64,000 nt of DNA from Chryseobacterium pennipullorum (GTDB taxonomy: Bacteria; Bacteroidota; Bacteroidia; Flavobacteriales; Weeksellaceae): contig NZ_QNVV01000007.1 in assembly GCF_003384725.1 (NCBI RefSeq), positions 124,001 to 188,000 on the forward strand, in the 5' to 3' direction. The notes under the pieces were generated by a model that was not told the origin of the DNA, made no database searches, and saw nothing but the letters and a program-made list of their open reading frames with translations. Every line of letters begins with the position of its first letter. Positions within the stretch are counted from its first letter, which is position 1. This document shows positions 24,738 to 34,009 of the stretch, piece by piece. A program made the position numbers and the translations under genes.

Positions 24738-27341
24738 ATGACATCACAAGAGATACGTCAAAAATTTTTAGATTATTTCAAAAGTAAGGAGCACCTTATC
24801 GTTCCTTCGGCTCCTATCGTGCTGAAAGACGATCCTACCCTTATGTTTTCCAACTCCGGAATGACGCAGTTCAAGGATTTTTTCCTTGGTTACAAAACCC
24901 CTACTGCCCCTAGAATTGCCGATACACAAAAGTGTCTTAGAGTTTCGGGGAAGCACAATGACCTGGATGATGTAGGTAGGGACACCTACCATCACACCAT
25001 GTTTGAAATGTTGGGAAACTGGTCTTTCGGGGATTACTTCAAAAAAGAGGCTATTGCTTTTGCCTGGGAATTACTGACTGAAGTATACGGAATTCCAAAA
25101 GAGAATCTCTATGTAACAATTTTTGAAGGCGATGCTTCCGAAAATCTGGACAGAGACCAGGATGCTTATGATTTTTGGAAATCTCACATTTCTGAGGATC
25201 GTATCATCAATGGGAATAAAAAAGATAACTTCTGGGAAATGGGTGAAAGTGGGCCATGTGGACCGTGTTCGGAAATCCATATCGACCTTAGGAGTGCTGA
25301 AGAAAAAGCAGCCGTTCCCGGCATTACATTGGTTAACCAGGACCATCCACAGGTAGTGGAAGTATGGAACCTGGTTTTCATGGAATTCAACAGAAAGGCA
25401 GATAAGTCCCTGGAAAAACTTCCGGCTCAGCACGTAGATACAGGGATGGGATTTGAGCGTCTTTGTATGGCTCTTCAGGGAAAGTCGTCCAATTATGACA
25501 CTGATGTTTTCACTCCGCTTATCTCCAAAGTTGAAGAGCTTTCCGGTAAGAAATATACAGGAATTCTGGATGACGAAAAAGATATTGCCATCCGTGTTGT
25601 GGTAGACCATATCAGAGCGGTTTCTTTTGCTATCGCAGACGGACAGCTTCCTTCTAACGGAGGAGCCGGTTATGTAATCAGAAGGATTTTGAGAAGAGGT
25701 ATTTCTTATGCCTACAGATTCTTAGATATGAAAGACCCTTTCCTTTACCAGCTGGTTCCTGTTCTGCAGGAACAAATGGGCCCTTTCTTCCCGGAAATGG
25801 AAAAACAAGGAAAATTGGTTGCTGAAGTAATCAAAAGTGAAGAAGATTCATTCTTAAAAACAATTGAAAACGGCCTTATACGGGTAGAAAAACTGATCCA
25901 GCAGACGATCGCAGAAAGCCTGAAAGTATTACCTAGTGAAGAAGTCTTTGAACTGTACGACACGTATGGTTTCCCAGATGATTTAACAAGAATTATTGCT
26001 GAAGAAAAAGGGTTGACTATTGATGAGGCAGGCTTCAAAGCTGAAATGGAAAAACAAAAGCTCCGTTCAAAAGCGGATTCTGCTCAGAAAGTATATGACT
26101 GGGTAACTCTTGAAGATAAACCTGAAACGTTTGTAGGATATGACCAGACAGAATCTGAAACGTATATCACAAGATACAGAAAGGTAGAGAATAAAGACGG
26201 CGAATTTTATCAGGTGGTGCTAAGCAGCTCTCCTTTCTACCCTGAAGGAGGTGGACAGGTTGGTGATAAAGGGGTTCTTGAAAATGCTGTGGAAAGCTTT
26301 GAAGTACTAGAAACTAAAAAAGAGAATGGACTGATCATTTCTTTGATCAATGGTCTTCCTAAAGATGCAGGTGCCGTTTTCTATGCTAAAGTAAACGCTT
26401 CTGAAAGAAAGAATTCACAGGCTAACCACTCTGTAACACACCTTTTGCATGAAGCTTTAAGAGAGGTTTTAGGAAATCATGTAGAGCAAAAAGGATCCTA
26501 TGTAGGTCCCGATTACCTGCGTTTTGACTTCTCCCACTTCAACAAAATGACTGAACAGGAATTAGCATTAATTGAAGAGAAAGTAAACCACAAAATCAAA
26601 GATAGCATTGCTTTACAGGAATTCAGAAGTATTCCGATTCAGGAGGCTCTGGATAAAGGAGCTATGGCTTTATTTGGTGAAAAGTACGGAGACCGTGTGA
26701 GAATGATCCAGTTTGGAAGTTCAAAAGAACTTTGTGGTGGAACTCACGTAAAAAATACGATCGAAATCGGTCATTTTAAAATTGTTTCTGAAGGATCTGC
26801 AGCAGCAGGAATCAGAAGAATCGAAGCCATTTCGGGAGATAAATCTGAAGAATATTTCACTAACCTTGAAAAGCAGATCAATCAACTTTCTCAACTGTTA
26901 AAGTCGAAAGATGTGGTACGGTCTATTGAGAAACTGATCGAGGAAAATACTTCATTAAAGACTGAGGTTGATACGCTGAAGAAAGAAAAAGCAAAAGGGG
27001 AAATCGGCGATTGGAAAAATGCTTATGAACAGAAAGGAAATAAGCAGCTTCTGGTAAAGAAAACCTCTCTGGATGCAGGTTCTGTAAAAGATATCGTATT
27101 CCAGCTGAAAAGAGAAATTCCGTCTTCTGTAACCATCATTCTTTCTGACGCTGATGGAAAACCAATGATCACGGTGGGAGTTTCTGATGATCTGGCAGCA
27201 GATTATCAAGCAGGAGCTATCGTAAAGGATCTTGCAAAAGAAATCCAAGGTGGTGGTGGTGGAAACCCAGGTTTTGCAACAGCAGGTGGTAAAAACCTTG
27301 AAGGGTTAGATAATGCTTACCAAAAAGCGTTGAATATCTAA
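24738..27341 (+). CDS. alaS: Alanyl-tRNA synthetase
   Basis: An 867-residue class II synthetase, close to the usual 870-880. The catalytic domain begins TSQEIRQKFLDYFKSKEHLI, with motif 2 around TYHHTMFEMLGNWSFGDYFK. The editing domain has the zinc site HSVTHLLH (HxxxH) together with CGGTH about 110 residues later. The C-terminal DHHA1 domain contains GGGGGNPGFATAGGK. It attaches alanine to tRNA-Ala and edits Ser/Gly errors. It is monocistronic, with a strong terminator at 27368. Confidence 0.97.
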   Translation: MTSQEIRQKFLDYFKSKEHLIVPSAPIVLKDDPTLMFSNSGMTQFKDFFLGYKTPTAPRIADTQKCLRVSGKHNDLDDVGRDTYHHTMFEMLGNWSFGDYFKKEAIAFAWELLTEVYGIPKENLYVTIFEGDASENLDRDQDAYDFWKSHISEDRIINGNKKDNFWEMGESGPCGPCSEIHIDLRSAEEKAAVPGITLVNQDHPQVVEVWNLVFMEFNRKADKSLEKLPAQHVDTGMGFERLCMALQGKSSNYDTDVFTPLISKVEELSGKKYTGILDDEKDIAIRVVVDHIRAVSFAIADGQLPSNGGAGYVIRRILRRGISYAYRFLDMKDPFLYQLVPVLQEQMGPFFPEMEKQGKLVAEVIKSEEDSFLKTIENGLIRVEKLIQQTIAESLKVLPSEEVFELYDTYGFPDDLTRIIAEEKGLTIDEAGFKAEMEKQKLRSKADSAQKVYDWVTLEDKPETFVGYDQTESETYITRYRKVENKDGEFYQVVLSSSPFYPEGGGQVGDKGVLENAVESFEVLETKKENGLIISLINGLPKDAGAVFYAKVNASERKNSQANHSVTHLLHEALREVLGNHVEQKGSYVGPDYLRFDFSHFNKMTEQELALIEEKVNHKIKDSIALQEFRSIPIQEALDKGAMALFGEKYGDRVRMIQFGSSKELCGGTHVKNTIEIGHFKIVSEGSAAAGIRRIEAISGDKSEEYFTNLEKQINQLSQLLKSKDVVRSIEKLIEENTSLKTEVDTLKKEKAKGEIGDWKNAYEQKGNKQLLVKKTSLDAGSVKDIVFQLKREIPSSVTIILSDADGKPMITVGVSDDLAADYQAGAIVKDLAKEIQGGGGGNPGFATAGGKNLEGLDNAYQKALNI

Positions 27342-27367
27342 AATAGAATACCTATTATAAATATTAG

Positions 27368-27401
27368 AACAGGCTGTTTCATTTTGAGACAGCCTGTTTT
27401 C
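27368..27401 (+). terminator. Intrinsic terminator of alaS
   Basis: AACAGGCTGTTTC / GAGACAGCCTGTT stem (one G-U pair), loop ATTTT, then TTCGTTTT. Confidence 0.9.
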
Positions 27402-27467
27402 GTTTTAATCATTATTTTTTTTAACGATAAGCATCGCAAAGAAACATTCATTTTATTTTATATTTTT

Positions 27468-27536
27468 GTTCGCAAAGGCATCGTATTCAGCAAGAAACGC
27501 AATTATTTCATAGCTGAGTGTAACGTCTTTGCGGAC
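27468..27536. repeat. Long imperfect inverted repeat (24-bp arms)
   Basis: Left arm 27468-27491 and right arm 27513-27536, loop 21 nt. Seven of 24 positions differ from perfect complementarity, all by transitions, and five of these become G-U pairs if the plus strand is transcribed, leaving two real mismatches. The arms carry the word CGCAAAG / CTTTGCG. It lies in the 413-bp gap between alaS and the PhoX-like gene, where no gene is seen. Confidence 0.75.
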
Positions 27537-27719
27537 GAAAAAATAAGAAATATAACTTTTGCGCACTCTGCGTTATCATATTATTCTTATCACTAAAATT
27601 TTTATGTATACCCTGCTTTATTTATATCCGTTCTAATTATTGACCTTATCTTAACAAACCATTATCTAATCTTAAACTATTTGTTTTGTCTTCTTAAAAC
27701 TCAGTTAACAATAGACCTT

Positions 27720-27727
27720 TAGTTTTG
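27720..27727 (+). promoter_or_regulatory. -7 box TAGTTTTG of the PhoX-like gene
   Basis: Matches TAnnTTTG, 27 nt before ATG 27755 and 6 nt before the TTG at 27734. It supports the ATG start. Confidence 0.5.
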
Positions 27728-27754
27728 CCCTAATTGAAATTCAAAAAAGTAATT

Positions 27755-29233
27755 ATGAAAGTTAACAAAACTATTGGAACCCTACTTTTTGCTGCTCTTG
27801 CTTTACAGAGCTGCAATGATGATAACAACGGAGACGGAACTCCTCCTGTAAATGACAAAATCAAGATTGAGAATTTCTCTAAGGAACCTGCCTTTGTTTT
27901 TGGCATGCCTGGTTTTGAAAATTTGAATATTACCACATTGATTTCAAGTTCTGATATTCTTTCAGGGTCTCCTGATTTTGTTTTCGCAGGCCAGCCGGAC
28001 GGGATGGGCATTATGAAAGATCCTAATTCTGATGGTTATCTGATGATTACCAACCACGAGATCAAACAGTCTGTATCAAGAGTGTATCTGGATAAGACTT
28101 TCAGACCTGTAAAAGGAGAATATATTTTGAATGGAACAGGAGGAATGACCAGATTATGTTCGGCAACACTGGCCACTCCGGAAACTCATGGTTTCAGTGC
28201 TTTTCTTACCGCAGGAGAATCCGGTGAAGAAAGTATGGTACATGCGATAAACCCACTTGCTCCGGTATCTCAGGCATCAGATAAAACCAGAGTAAAGCCT
28301 GCTCTGGGAAAAGCATCAATGGAAAATGCAGTCCCTCTGCCTAAGGATGTATCAAACGGAAAATCTTATATCATTATCGGGGAAGACCAGTCCTACTCTA
28401 CTGCACACCAATCCGCAGGACAGCTGATCATGTATGTTGGCAATACCCAAGGGGATCTGGATAACGGGAAGCTGTATGCATTAAAGAGAACCAATAACAA
28501 CTATACAGAAACGGATATGACGAAAGGAAGCAGCTATGATGTAGAGTTTGTTGAAATTCCCAATGCGAAAAACCTTACCGGAGCTCAGATTAACCAGGCC
28601 AATATGAATAATAACGCCATCCGTTTTTCAAGAGTGGAAGATGTAGATTACAGAAAAGGAGCAGGAAAAGGAAGAGAAATCTACTTTACCGCTACCGGTG
28701 AATCTTCGGATGGAGTCAATCCAAAGGCAGGTTTAACAATGTGGGGAAGGGTTTACAAGCTTGTTCTTAACTCCACCAATATGCTGACAGGAAAACTTGA
28801 AGTGGTTGCGGAAGGTGACTCTAATCCGGGTCATAATCTGATTAATCCGGATAATTTATGCGTTACCGAGAATTTTGTTTACATCCAGGAAGACGGAGAT
28901 TCCTACTATAAAAATGCCGCCCACGATTCTTACATCTGGCAGCTGAATATTGCAACAAAGCAATATAAACCATGGCTGAATATGAAGCATAACAGAAATG
29001 ATTCTGCATGGCAGACGGCATACAACCAATCCGGAGATCTTCAGAAGTTCGGTTCGTGGGAATTCGGTGCTATGGTTGATGTGTCAGACATCATCGGAGT
29101 TCCCAACACTTTTGCAGTCAACATTCATTCACACACCTGGCAGCTGGACAAATTTAAAAACCCTGATGGTTCCGGTGTGAACACCAATAAAGAAGGCGGG
29201 CAAATTGTCATCATCAGAAACGTAGAAAAATAG
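27755..29233 (+). CDS. PhoX-like (DUF839) lipoprotein
   Basis: A 492-residue lipoprotein (MKVNKTIGTLLFAALALQSC, Cys20). The mature part resembles the PhoX/DUF839 beta-propeller phosphatases: RFSRVEDVDYRKG followed by GREIYFTATGE corresponds to the conserved N-R-P-E-D...YF segment, and NPDNLCVTENFVYIQEDGD to the PDNLxxD...IQxDG segment. PhoX enzymes are Ca/Fe-dependent alkaline phosphatases that release phosphate from esters. The divergent sequence makes activity likely but not certain. The ATG at 27755 is preferred over TTG 27734. A cytochrome c peroxidase gene follows after a strong hairpin. Confidence 0.78.
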   Translation: MKVNKTIGTLLFAALALQSCNDDNNGDGTPPVNDKIKIENFSKEPAFVFGMPGFENLNITTLISSSDILSGSPDFVFAGQPDGMGIMKDPNSDGYLMITNHEIKQSVSRVYLDKTFRPVKGEYILNGTGGMTRLCSATLATPETHGFSAFLTAGESGEESMVHAINPLAPVSQASDKTRVKPALGKASMENAVPLPKDVSNGKSYIIIGEDQSYSTAHQSAGQLIMYVGNTQGDLDNGKLYALKRTNNNYTETDMTKGSSYDVEFVEIPNAKNLTGAQINQANMNNNAIRFSRVEDVDYRKGAGKGREIYFTATGESSDGVNPKAGLTMWGRVYKLVLNSTNMLTGKLEVVAEGDSNPGHNLINPDNLCVTENFVYIQEDGDSYYKNAAHDSYIWQLNIATKQYKPWLNMKHNRNDSAWQTAYNQSGDLQKFGSWEFGAMVDVSDIIGVPNTFAVNIHSHTWQLDKFKNPDGSGVNTNKEGGQIVIIRNVEK

Positions 29234-29255
29234 TTTTAATTACTCCATAATACCT

Positions 29256-29290
29256 AAAGTATCAATAGAAAATCTCTGTTGATACTTTTT
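29256..29290 (+). terminator. Strong hairpin between the PhoX-like and peroxidase genes
   Basis: AAAGTATCAATAG / CTGTTGATACTTT stem (13 bp, one G-U), loop of seven, then TT and CATACC. It ends only a few bases before the ATG at 29298, so the next gene either depends on readthrough or is protected by this structure. Confidence 0.75.
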
Positions 29291-29297
29291 CATACCT

Positions 29298-31112
29298 ATG
29301 AAGACACTTTCAAAATATCCGGTACTTCTTTTTTTGTACTCCGCTGTGGCACTGTTTGTACTTTATCACTGCAAAAATGACAAACAGATGCCCATCTATG
29401 AAGACCTGGGCACTGTAAAACAGGGGATTATCAGAAACACTAATGATTTCGAAAAACAAATCAATGACCTGATAAGCCTTGTCTCTGAAAATTCTGATGA
29501 AAAACTTCTTCAGGATAAATTCGAAAGCATCCGGAAAACGTACAAAAAAATGGAATGGGCGGTGGAATATTTTCTGCCGCATTCCGCAAGATTCATCAAT
29601 GGTCCAGCCCTTCCTGAAATAGAAATGGATGAGCATACAGAAATAGAGCCCGAAGGATTACAGGTTTTGGAAGAGATGCTCTACCCTTACGATCCGGAAA
29701 ATAAAGCTGAAGTAATCAGAATGCTTAACAAATTAACCAATAAAAGCAACACGATAAAAACTAATTTTCAGGTCATCACGGTGAGTAAGGATCAGGTTTT
29801 TGATGCTTTAAGAGCAGAAGCTTTCAGAATTTCAAGCCTTGGAATTTCTGGTTTTGACACTCCTGTCTCCGGAGTTTTCCTGAAGGAAATGCCTTATTCT
29901 CTGAATGGAATTAAGACCACATTAGAGCAGATTTCCACCTCCCGCTCAAAAGATAGAGCTTTAAAAAGTATTGTAGCTGAGATCAACAGAACCACTGCAG
30001 TCCTGCAAAAAAATACGGACAGGAACACCTTTGATTATGTAAATTTTATCCCTGACCACCTCAATAAGATCACGGCTCTTATGCTTGAGTTTAAAGATCA
30101 GGAGAACATCCCGGATGTTGAGGTTACGACTGCTTTGCATAAAAATGCTGCTACTTTTTTCTCTAAAAACGCATTCAATCCCAATGCTTTTGCACCCGGA
30201 AACGAGTTTGCCTACACTGAAGAAAAAGCAGCTCTTGGGCAAAAACTTTTTAACGATAATATTCTTTCCAATAACAACAATCGGAGCTGTGCAACCTGTC
30301 ACATTCCTGAAAAAGCTTTTACTGACGGTCTTGCCAAATCGATGTCTCTGGAAAACTCAGAGCTGTCCAGAAATGCACCATCGCTTAATTATGCGGGATT
30401 TCAGCATGGCCAGTTTTGGGATATGCGGAAGGAGGACCTGGAAGGGCAAAGCTCAGATGTAATTTCCAATAAAGAGGAAATGCATGGTGACCTCAATGTG
30501 ATTCTTGCAAAAATCAGTCAGGATAAAACGTATCAGGCTGCTTTTAAGAAGATCTATCATTCTCAGAAAACTGAGGTCTGGCAGCTTCAGAACGTCCTGG
30601 CAAGCTATATCCGTTCTCTGGCAAAATTCAATTCCGGTTTTGATGCCTATATGAGAGGTGACAAGTCAGCGATGACCGAAGATCAGAAACGTGGTTTTAA
30701 TCTTTTTGTAGGAAAAGCACAGTGTGCGATATGTCATTTTCTCCCTTTGTTTAATGGTACTGTTCCCCCTACTTTCAAAAAAACGGAACAGGAAGTATTG
30801 GGAGTAGCTGTGAATGGCGAAAACAAAGCATTTGACAAAGATCCGGGAAGAGGAAGATTTCATGAAACAGTCGCCTCATTACAACATTCCTTCAAAACCC
30901 CGACACTGCGAAATATCAATAAGACTGCTCCTTATATGCACAACGGCGGTTACAAAACCCTGAAAGACGTTATGAATTTTTATAACAAAGGTGGTGGGAA
31001 AGGATTTGGCTTTACCGTAGAAAACCAAACGCTTTCCGATGCTCCCCTTCAGCTTACTGATAAAGAAATACATGATATCATAGAATTTATGAAGGCATTG
31101 GATGACCGGTAA
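29298..31112 (+). CDS. Di-haem cytochrome c peroxidase with long N-terminal helical domain
   Basis: A 604-residue exported protein. A signal or lipoprotein segment (LLFLYSAVALFVLYHC, possible lipid-anchored Cys at about 25) is followed by about 270 helical residues. The part around PEGLQVLEEMLYPYDPENKA is somewhat like imelysin. Then comes a MauG/CcpA-type domain with two haem sites, CATCH (about residue 331) and CAICH (about residue 475), and APYMHNGGY as the distal Met region. Such enzymes reduce H2O2 or oxidise partners in the periplasm. The fusion form is common in Bacteroidota next to PhoX-like genes (from memory). Confidence 0.85.
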   Translation: MKTLSKYPVLLFLYSAVALFVLYHCKNDKQMPIYEDLGTVKQGIIRNTNDFEKQINDLISLVSENSDEKLLQDKFESIRKTYKKMEWAVEYFLPHSARFINGPALPEIEMDEHTEIEPEGLQVLEEMLYPYDPENKAEVIRMLNKLTNKSNTIKTNFQVITVSKDQVFDALRAEAFRISSLGISGFDTPVSGVFLKEMPYSLNGIKTTLEQISTSRSKDRALKSIVAEINRTTAVLQKNTDRNTFDYVNFIPDHLNKITALMLEFKDQENIPDVEVTTALHKNAATFFSKNAFNPNAFAPGNEFAYTEEKAALGQKLFNDNILSNNNNRSCATCHIPEKAFTDGLAKSMSLENSELSRNAPSLNYAGFQHGQFWDMRKEDLEGQSSDVISNKEEMHGDLNVILAKISQDKTYQAAFKKIYHSQKTEVWQLQNVLASYIRSLAKFNSGFDAYMRGDKSAMTEDQKRGFNLFVGKAQCAICHFLPLFNGTVPPTFKKTEQEVLGVAVNGENKAFDKDPGRGRFHETVASLQHSFKTPTLRNINKTAPYMHNGGYKTLKDVMNFYNKGGGKGFGFTVENQTLSDAPLQLTDKEIHDIIEFMKALDDR

Positions 31113-31130
31113 TGCATCCGGGATGAACAT

Positions 31131-31167
31131 AAAAAACTCTTGAAATCTAAATTTCAGGAGTTTTTTT
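31131..31167 (+). terminator. Intrinsic terminator of the peroxidase gene
   Basis: AAAAACTCTTGAAAT / ATTTCAGGAGTTTTT long stem (one T-G pair) with loop CTAA, followed by T run. Confidence 0.85.
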
Positions 31168-31320
31168 ATTGGCGTGCTTTCGCTGCTTAAGGAATGATAA
31201 TCTGTATGCCTTAATATGCCTGTTTTCAGTACCTATTTTTGACAAATACAATCAACTGGAAAATTAGATTAAATCAATGTTATACTCTGTTAAAAACTTT
31301 TTTAAAACAATTAATATTAT

Positions 31321-31328
31321 TAATTTTG
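31321..31328 (+). promoter_or_regulatory. -7 box TAATTTTG of the DUF5686 gene
   Basis: Matches TAnnTTTG, 15 nt before the ATG at 31344. Confidence 0.5.
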
Positions 31329-31343
31329 ACCTAGTTTTTTTAC

Positions 31344-33737
31344 ATGAAAAAAGGTTTACTATTACTGTTTTTTTTGATGTACTTTTTGGGTTACTCACAG
31401 TCAAAAATCAAAATTGTTGATGACGCCAATCAGAAACCCGTTTCCAATGCAAAAGTATCCTGTGGAAACAAAATTCTTGGCTATACCGATAACCAGGGCA
31501 TTCTTGAATTCACCGCATCCTGTACCAGTGTAGACATCGAAGCGGCTTCTTATCAGCCGGAAACAGCATCTGTAGAAAGCAGTATGGAAATTTCATTGTA
31601 TAAAAAAACCTCAAAAACGACTTCTATTGAAACCGTTGTGATAGAAGATAAAAGTGATCCGAGGGCACTGGAAATCCTAAAAAAAGTAAATAAGCTCTTC
31701 CGTGAAAATTCACCGAAAAGCCTGGGATCCTACTCTTTTAAATCGTATGAAAAAATATCCCTGGATATTGATGAAGACAGTCTTTCACAATTTCAGGAAT
31801 ATTTTAATGATCTCGCTATTTTCAAGAAAAAGAGAGAGAAAGATTCCTTGAATAACATCAATGCCCGAAAAATATTTTCCAACAGCAAACTTTTTCTGTG
31901 GGAAAGGGCTCAGGAATTCCTGTATTCGAAAAAGTATGGTGAAAAGATCAATATTCTCGACAACAGAATCTCCGGACTGAAACAACCGATCTATGAAATG
32001 ATTGCTCTTCAGCAGAGTAACAGAGATATTGTTCCGGAACAGATCAAACAGGAAAACCGGGGACTTTACCGTTTTTTCCTTTCAGATACCATTGAACTCG
32101 ACGGAAGAAAAACATTCGTTATCCGTTTTCGTGAGGTGAACTATAAAAAGACCGACAGAAAAAGAAAATACAACGGCGCCATCTATGTTGACACCGAAAC
32201 CTACGGAGTTAAAAAGATCGAAAATTTCAGCAGAAATAAAAACGAAGGGATCATTACCAGTACATGGGTATTTTACAACAACAAGTGGTTTCTCGCCCAC
32301 GAAAAAACCAAACTTAAAATGGGTAAAATGGCTATGGACGATAAGGAAGGACTCAACAGAAAGGAGAAGAAAAGTTTCGGGACTTACGCTTTTCTCACAT
32401 CGAGATATTTTGATTTTGAATCTCCCATTCTAGAAAATCCCAAAGATTTTAAGGGGTACACCTTTTCCGTCAAAAGTATTGACGGCCATAATCTTGACCA
32501 ATACCGGACCGATCCCCTTACTGCCAGAGAAAAAAACACCTACAAAACCATCGACAGCCTAGGACGGAAATATAAAATTGACAGCAAAGCACAGATATTA
32601 TCAGGGCTGCTCAACGGACAGATCAGAGTTCGGTCCATCGATTTTGCAGTTGATGAAATCGTCAATTTCAACTCTTATGAAGGCTTCAGGCTTGGAATGA
32701 AAGCCAAAGTGAATGAGAACTTCAATCCCTATTTCTCTCCCGATTACTATTTTGCCTATGGGGTAAAAGACGGACGCTGGAAATACGGAATGGGACTGGA
32801 TATAAAGACTACCTTGGATAAAAACTCATTCTTCAGACTGGAGTTATATGATGATGTAACGGCTTCCGGTGAGTTTTACAGAAGACTCTGGAACTTCAAA
32901 ATGAGAATGATGAATTTCGGGAACAACATTAACAATGATAAATACTTCCGTTTTGAAGGGGTTTCGTTGTCGTACCTGAATGATGTCACCAACGGCCTCA
33001 CGCTTGCTCTTGCCGTGAGAAGAAATATTGAAGAAGCCCAGTTTGATTACCAGTTCAGGAATAGCGGTTCTTCATACAAAAATTTCAATACCCTTTTTAC
33101 ATTAAAGTATTCACCAAATTCTACCAATATTATGACTCCGCAGGGAAAATCCCTGATCGATCAGAAGTATCCTGAGCTGTATTTTAATTATGAGCAAAGT
33201 TACAAAATGATGGGAGACTTCAATTACTCCCGCTTTGATGCGCTTTTTGTTCATAATTTTAAAACTCCTATCGGAACAACGGGCTTCAGATTGTACGGAG
33301 GTATTGTTCTGGGTGAGGCCCCGATCTGGAAAAACTTTACAATGAACGGACTGGCTTCCCCGGGAAAAGATTTCAATTTTAATCTTACCTCATTCCTAGG
33401 TTTTGCAACCCTGGAAGGTGGAAAGTATTACAATGACAGGTTCGTTGCGTATTATTTCACACATAAACTACCCGTGTACTTTAAAAGTTTCGGTCATAAT
33501 GTATCCAGTTTTGACTTTGTACTCAGGGGAACCATCGGCGACATGAAACACCCGGAATATCATCAGTTCAAATTTAAAAAACTGGATCACCTTTATCAGG
33601 AAGTAGGTCTGGAATGGAATAACTTCCTTTCAAGCTACTTCAATTTAGGATTATTTTACAGAGTGGGTTATTACGCGACTCCCAATTTTAAACAGAATTT
33701 TGCCATTCAGTTCAAACTGAAATTCCTGGAATTCTAA
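31344..33737 (+). CDS. DUF5686 / carboxypeptidase-like regulatory domain outer membrane protein
   Basis: This 797-residue protein has a signal peptide (MKKGLLLLFFLMYFLGYSQ, cleavage near residue 19). A small Ig-like CarboxypepD_reg-type domain follows (IKIVDDANQKPVSNAKVSCG, about 21-95), then the DUF5686 region from about residue 100 to the C-terminus, rich in alternating aromatic strands and ending in FAIQFKLKFLEF. The last part looks like an outer membrane barrel. DUF5686 is a Bacteroidota family without a known function. It heads a cluster with the small protein at 33769 and the M28 peptidase at 34010. Confidence 0.85.
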   Translation: MKKGLLLLFFLMYFLGYSQSKIKIVDDANQKPVSNAKVSCGNKILGYTDNQGILEFTASCTSVDIEAASYQPETASVESSMEISLYKKTSKTTSIETVVIEDKSDPRALEILKKVNKLFRENSPKSLGSYSFKSYEKISLDIDEDSLSQFQEYFNDLAIFKKKREKDSLNNINARKIFSNSKLFLWERAQEFLYSKKYGEKINILDNRISGLKQPIYEMIALQQSNRDIVPEQIKQENRGLYRFFLSDTIELDGRKTFVIRFREVNYKKTDRKRKYNGAIYVDTETYGVKKIENFSRNKNEGIITSTWVFYNNKWFLAHEKTKLKMGKMAMDDKEGLNRKEKKSFGTYAFLTSRYFDFESPILENPKDFKGYTFSVKSIDGHNLDQYRTDPLTAREKNTYKTIDSLGRKYKIDSKAQILSGLLNGQIRVRSIDFAVDEIVNFNSYEGFRLGMKAKVNENFNPYFSPDYYFAYGVKDGRWKYGMGLDIKTTLDKNSFFRLELYDDVTASGEFYRRLWNFKMRMMNFGNNINNDKYFRFEGVSLSYLNDVTNGLTLALAVRRNIEEAQFDYQFRNSGSSYKNFNTLFTLKYSPNSTNIMTPQGKSLIDQKYPELYFNYEQSYKMMGDFNYSRFDALFVHNFKTPIGTTGFRLYGGIVLGEAPIWKNFTMNGLASPGKDFNFNLTSFLGFATLEGGKYYNDRFVAYYFTHKLPVYFKSFGHNVSSFDFVLRGTIGDMKHPEYHQFKFKKLDHLYQEVGLEWNNFLSSYFNLGLFYRVGYYATPNFKQNFAIQFKLKFLEF

Positions 33738-33768
33738 AAAATCAGATTGACACTTACAATATAATATC

Positions 33769-34005
33769 ATGCAGAGAATAGAAATAAAAGCAGAACAGTT
33801 TTTTGAATTATTAAGACTAAAAGACACTTCGATGTGGGAAATCTTCTCACAGATGATCGACGGCAACGAAAAGGAAATTATCTTTCTGGATAACGAGGAT
33901 AAGATTCTATTCAACTACATTCTTCCTTCAGCACCGGAACAACTGGAAGAGGACAGAAAAGAATTTTCAAAACAATTCTCAGAAAAACTGGCTCATTTCA
34001 ACTAA
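33769..34005 (+). CDS. Small conserved-type hypothetical protein
   Basis: A 78-residue acidic soluble protein (MQRIEIKAEQFFELLRLKDT at the start), without signal, membrane segment or cysteine. It lies 31 bp after the DUF5686 gene and 4 bp before the M28 peptidase, so it is most likely co-transcribed. I do not recognise a family. The alternating charged and hydrophobic pattern suggests a small folded helical/strand protein. Confidence 0.6.
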   Translation: MQRIEIKAEQFFELLRLKDTSMWEIFSQMIDGNEKEIIFLDNEDKILFNYILPSAPEQLEEDRKEFSKQFSEKLAHFN

Positions 34006-34009
34006 AAAC

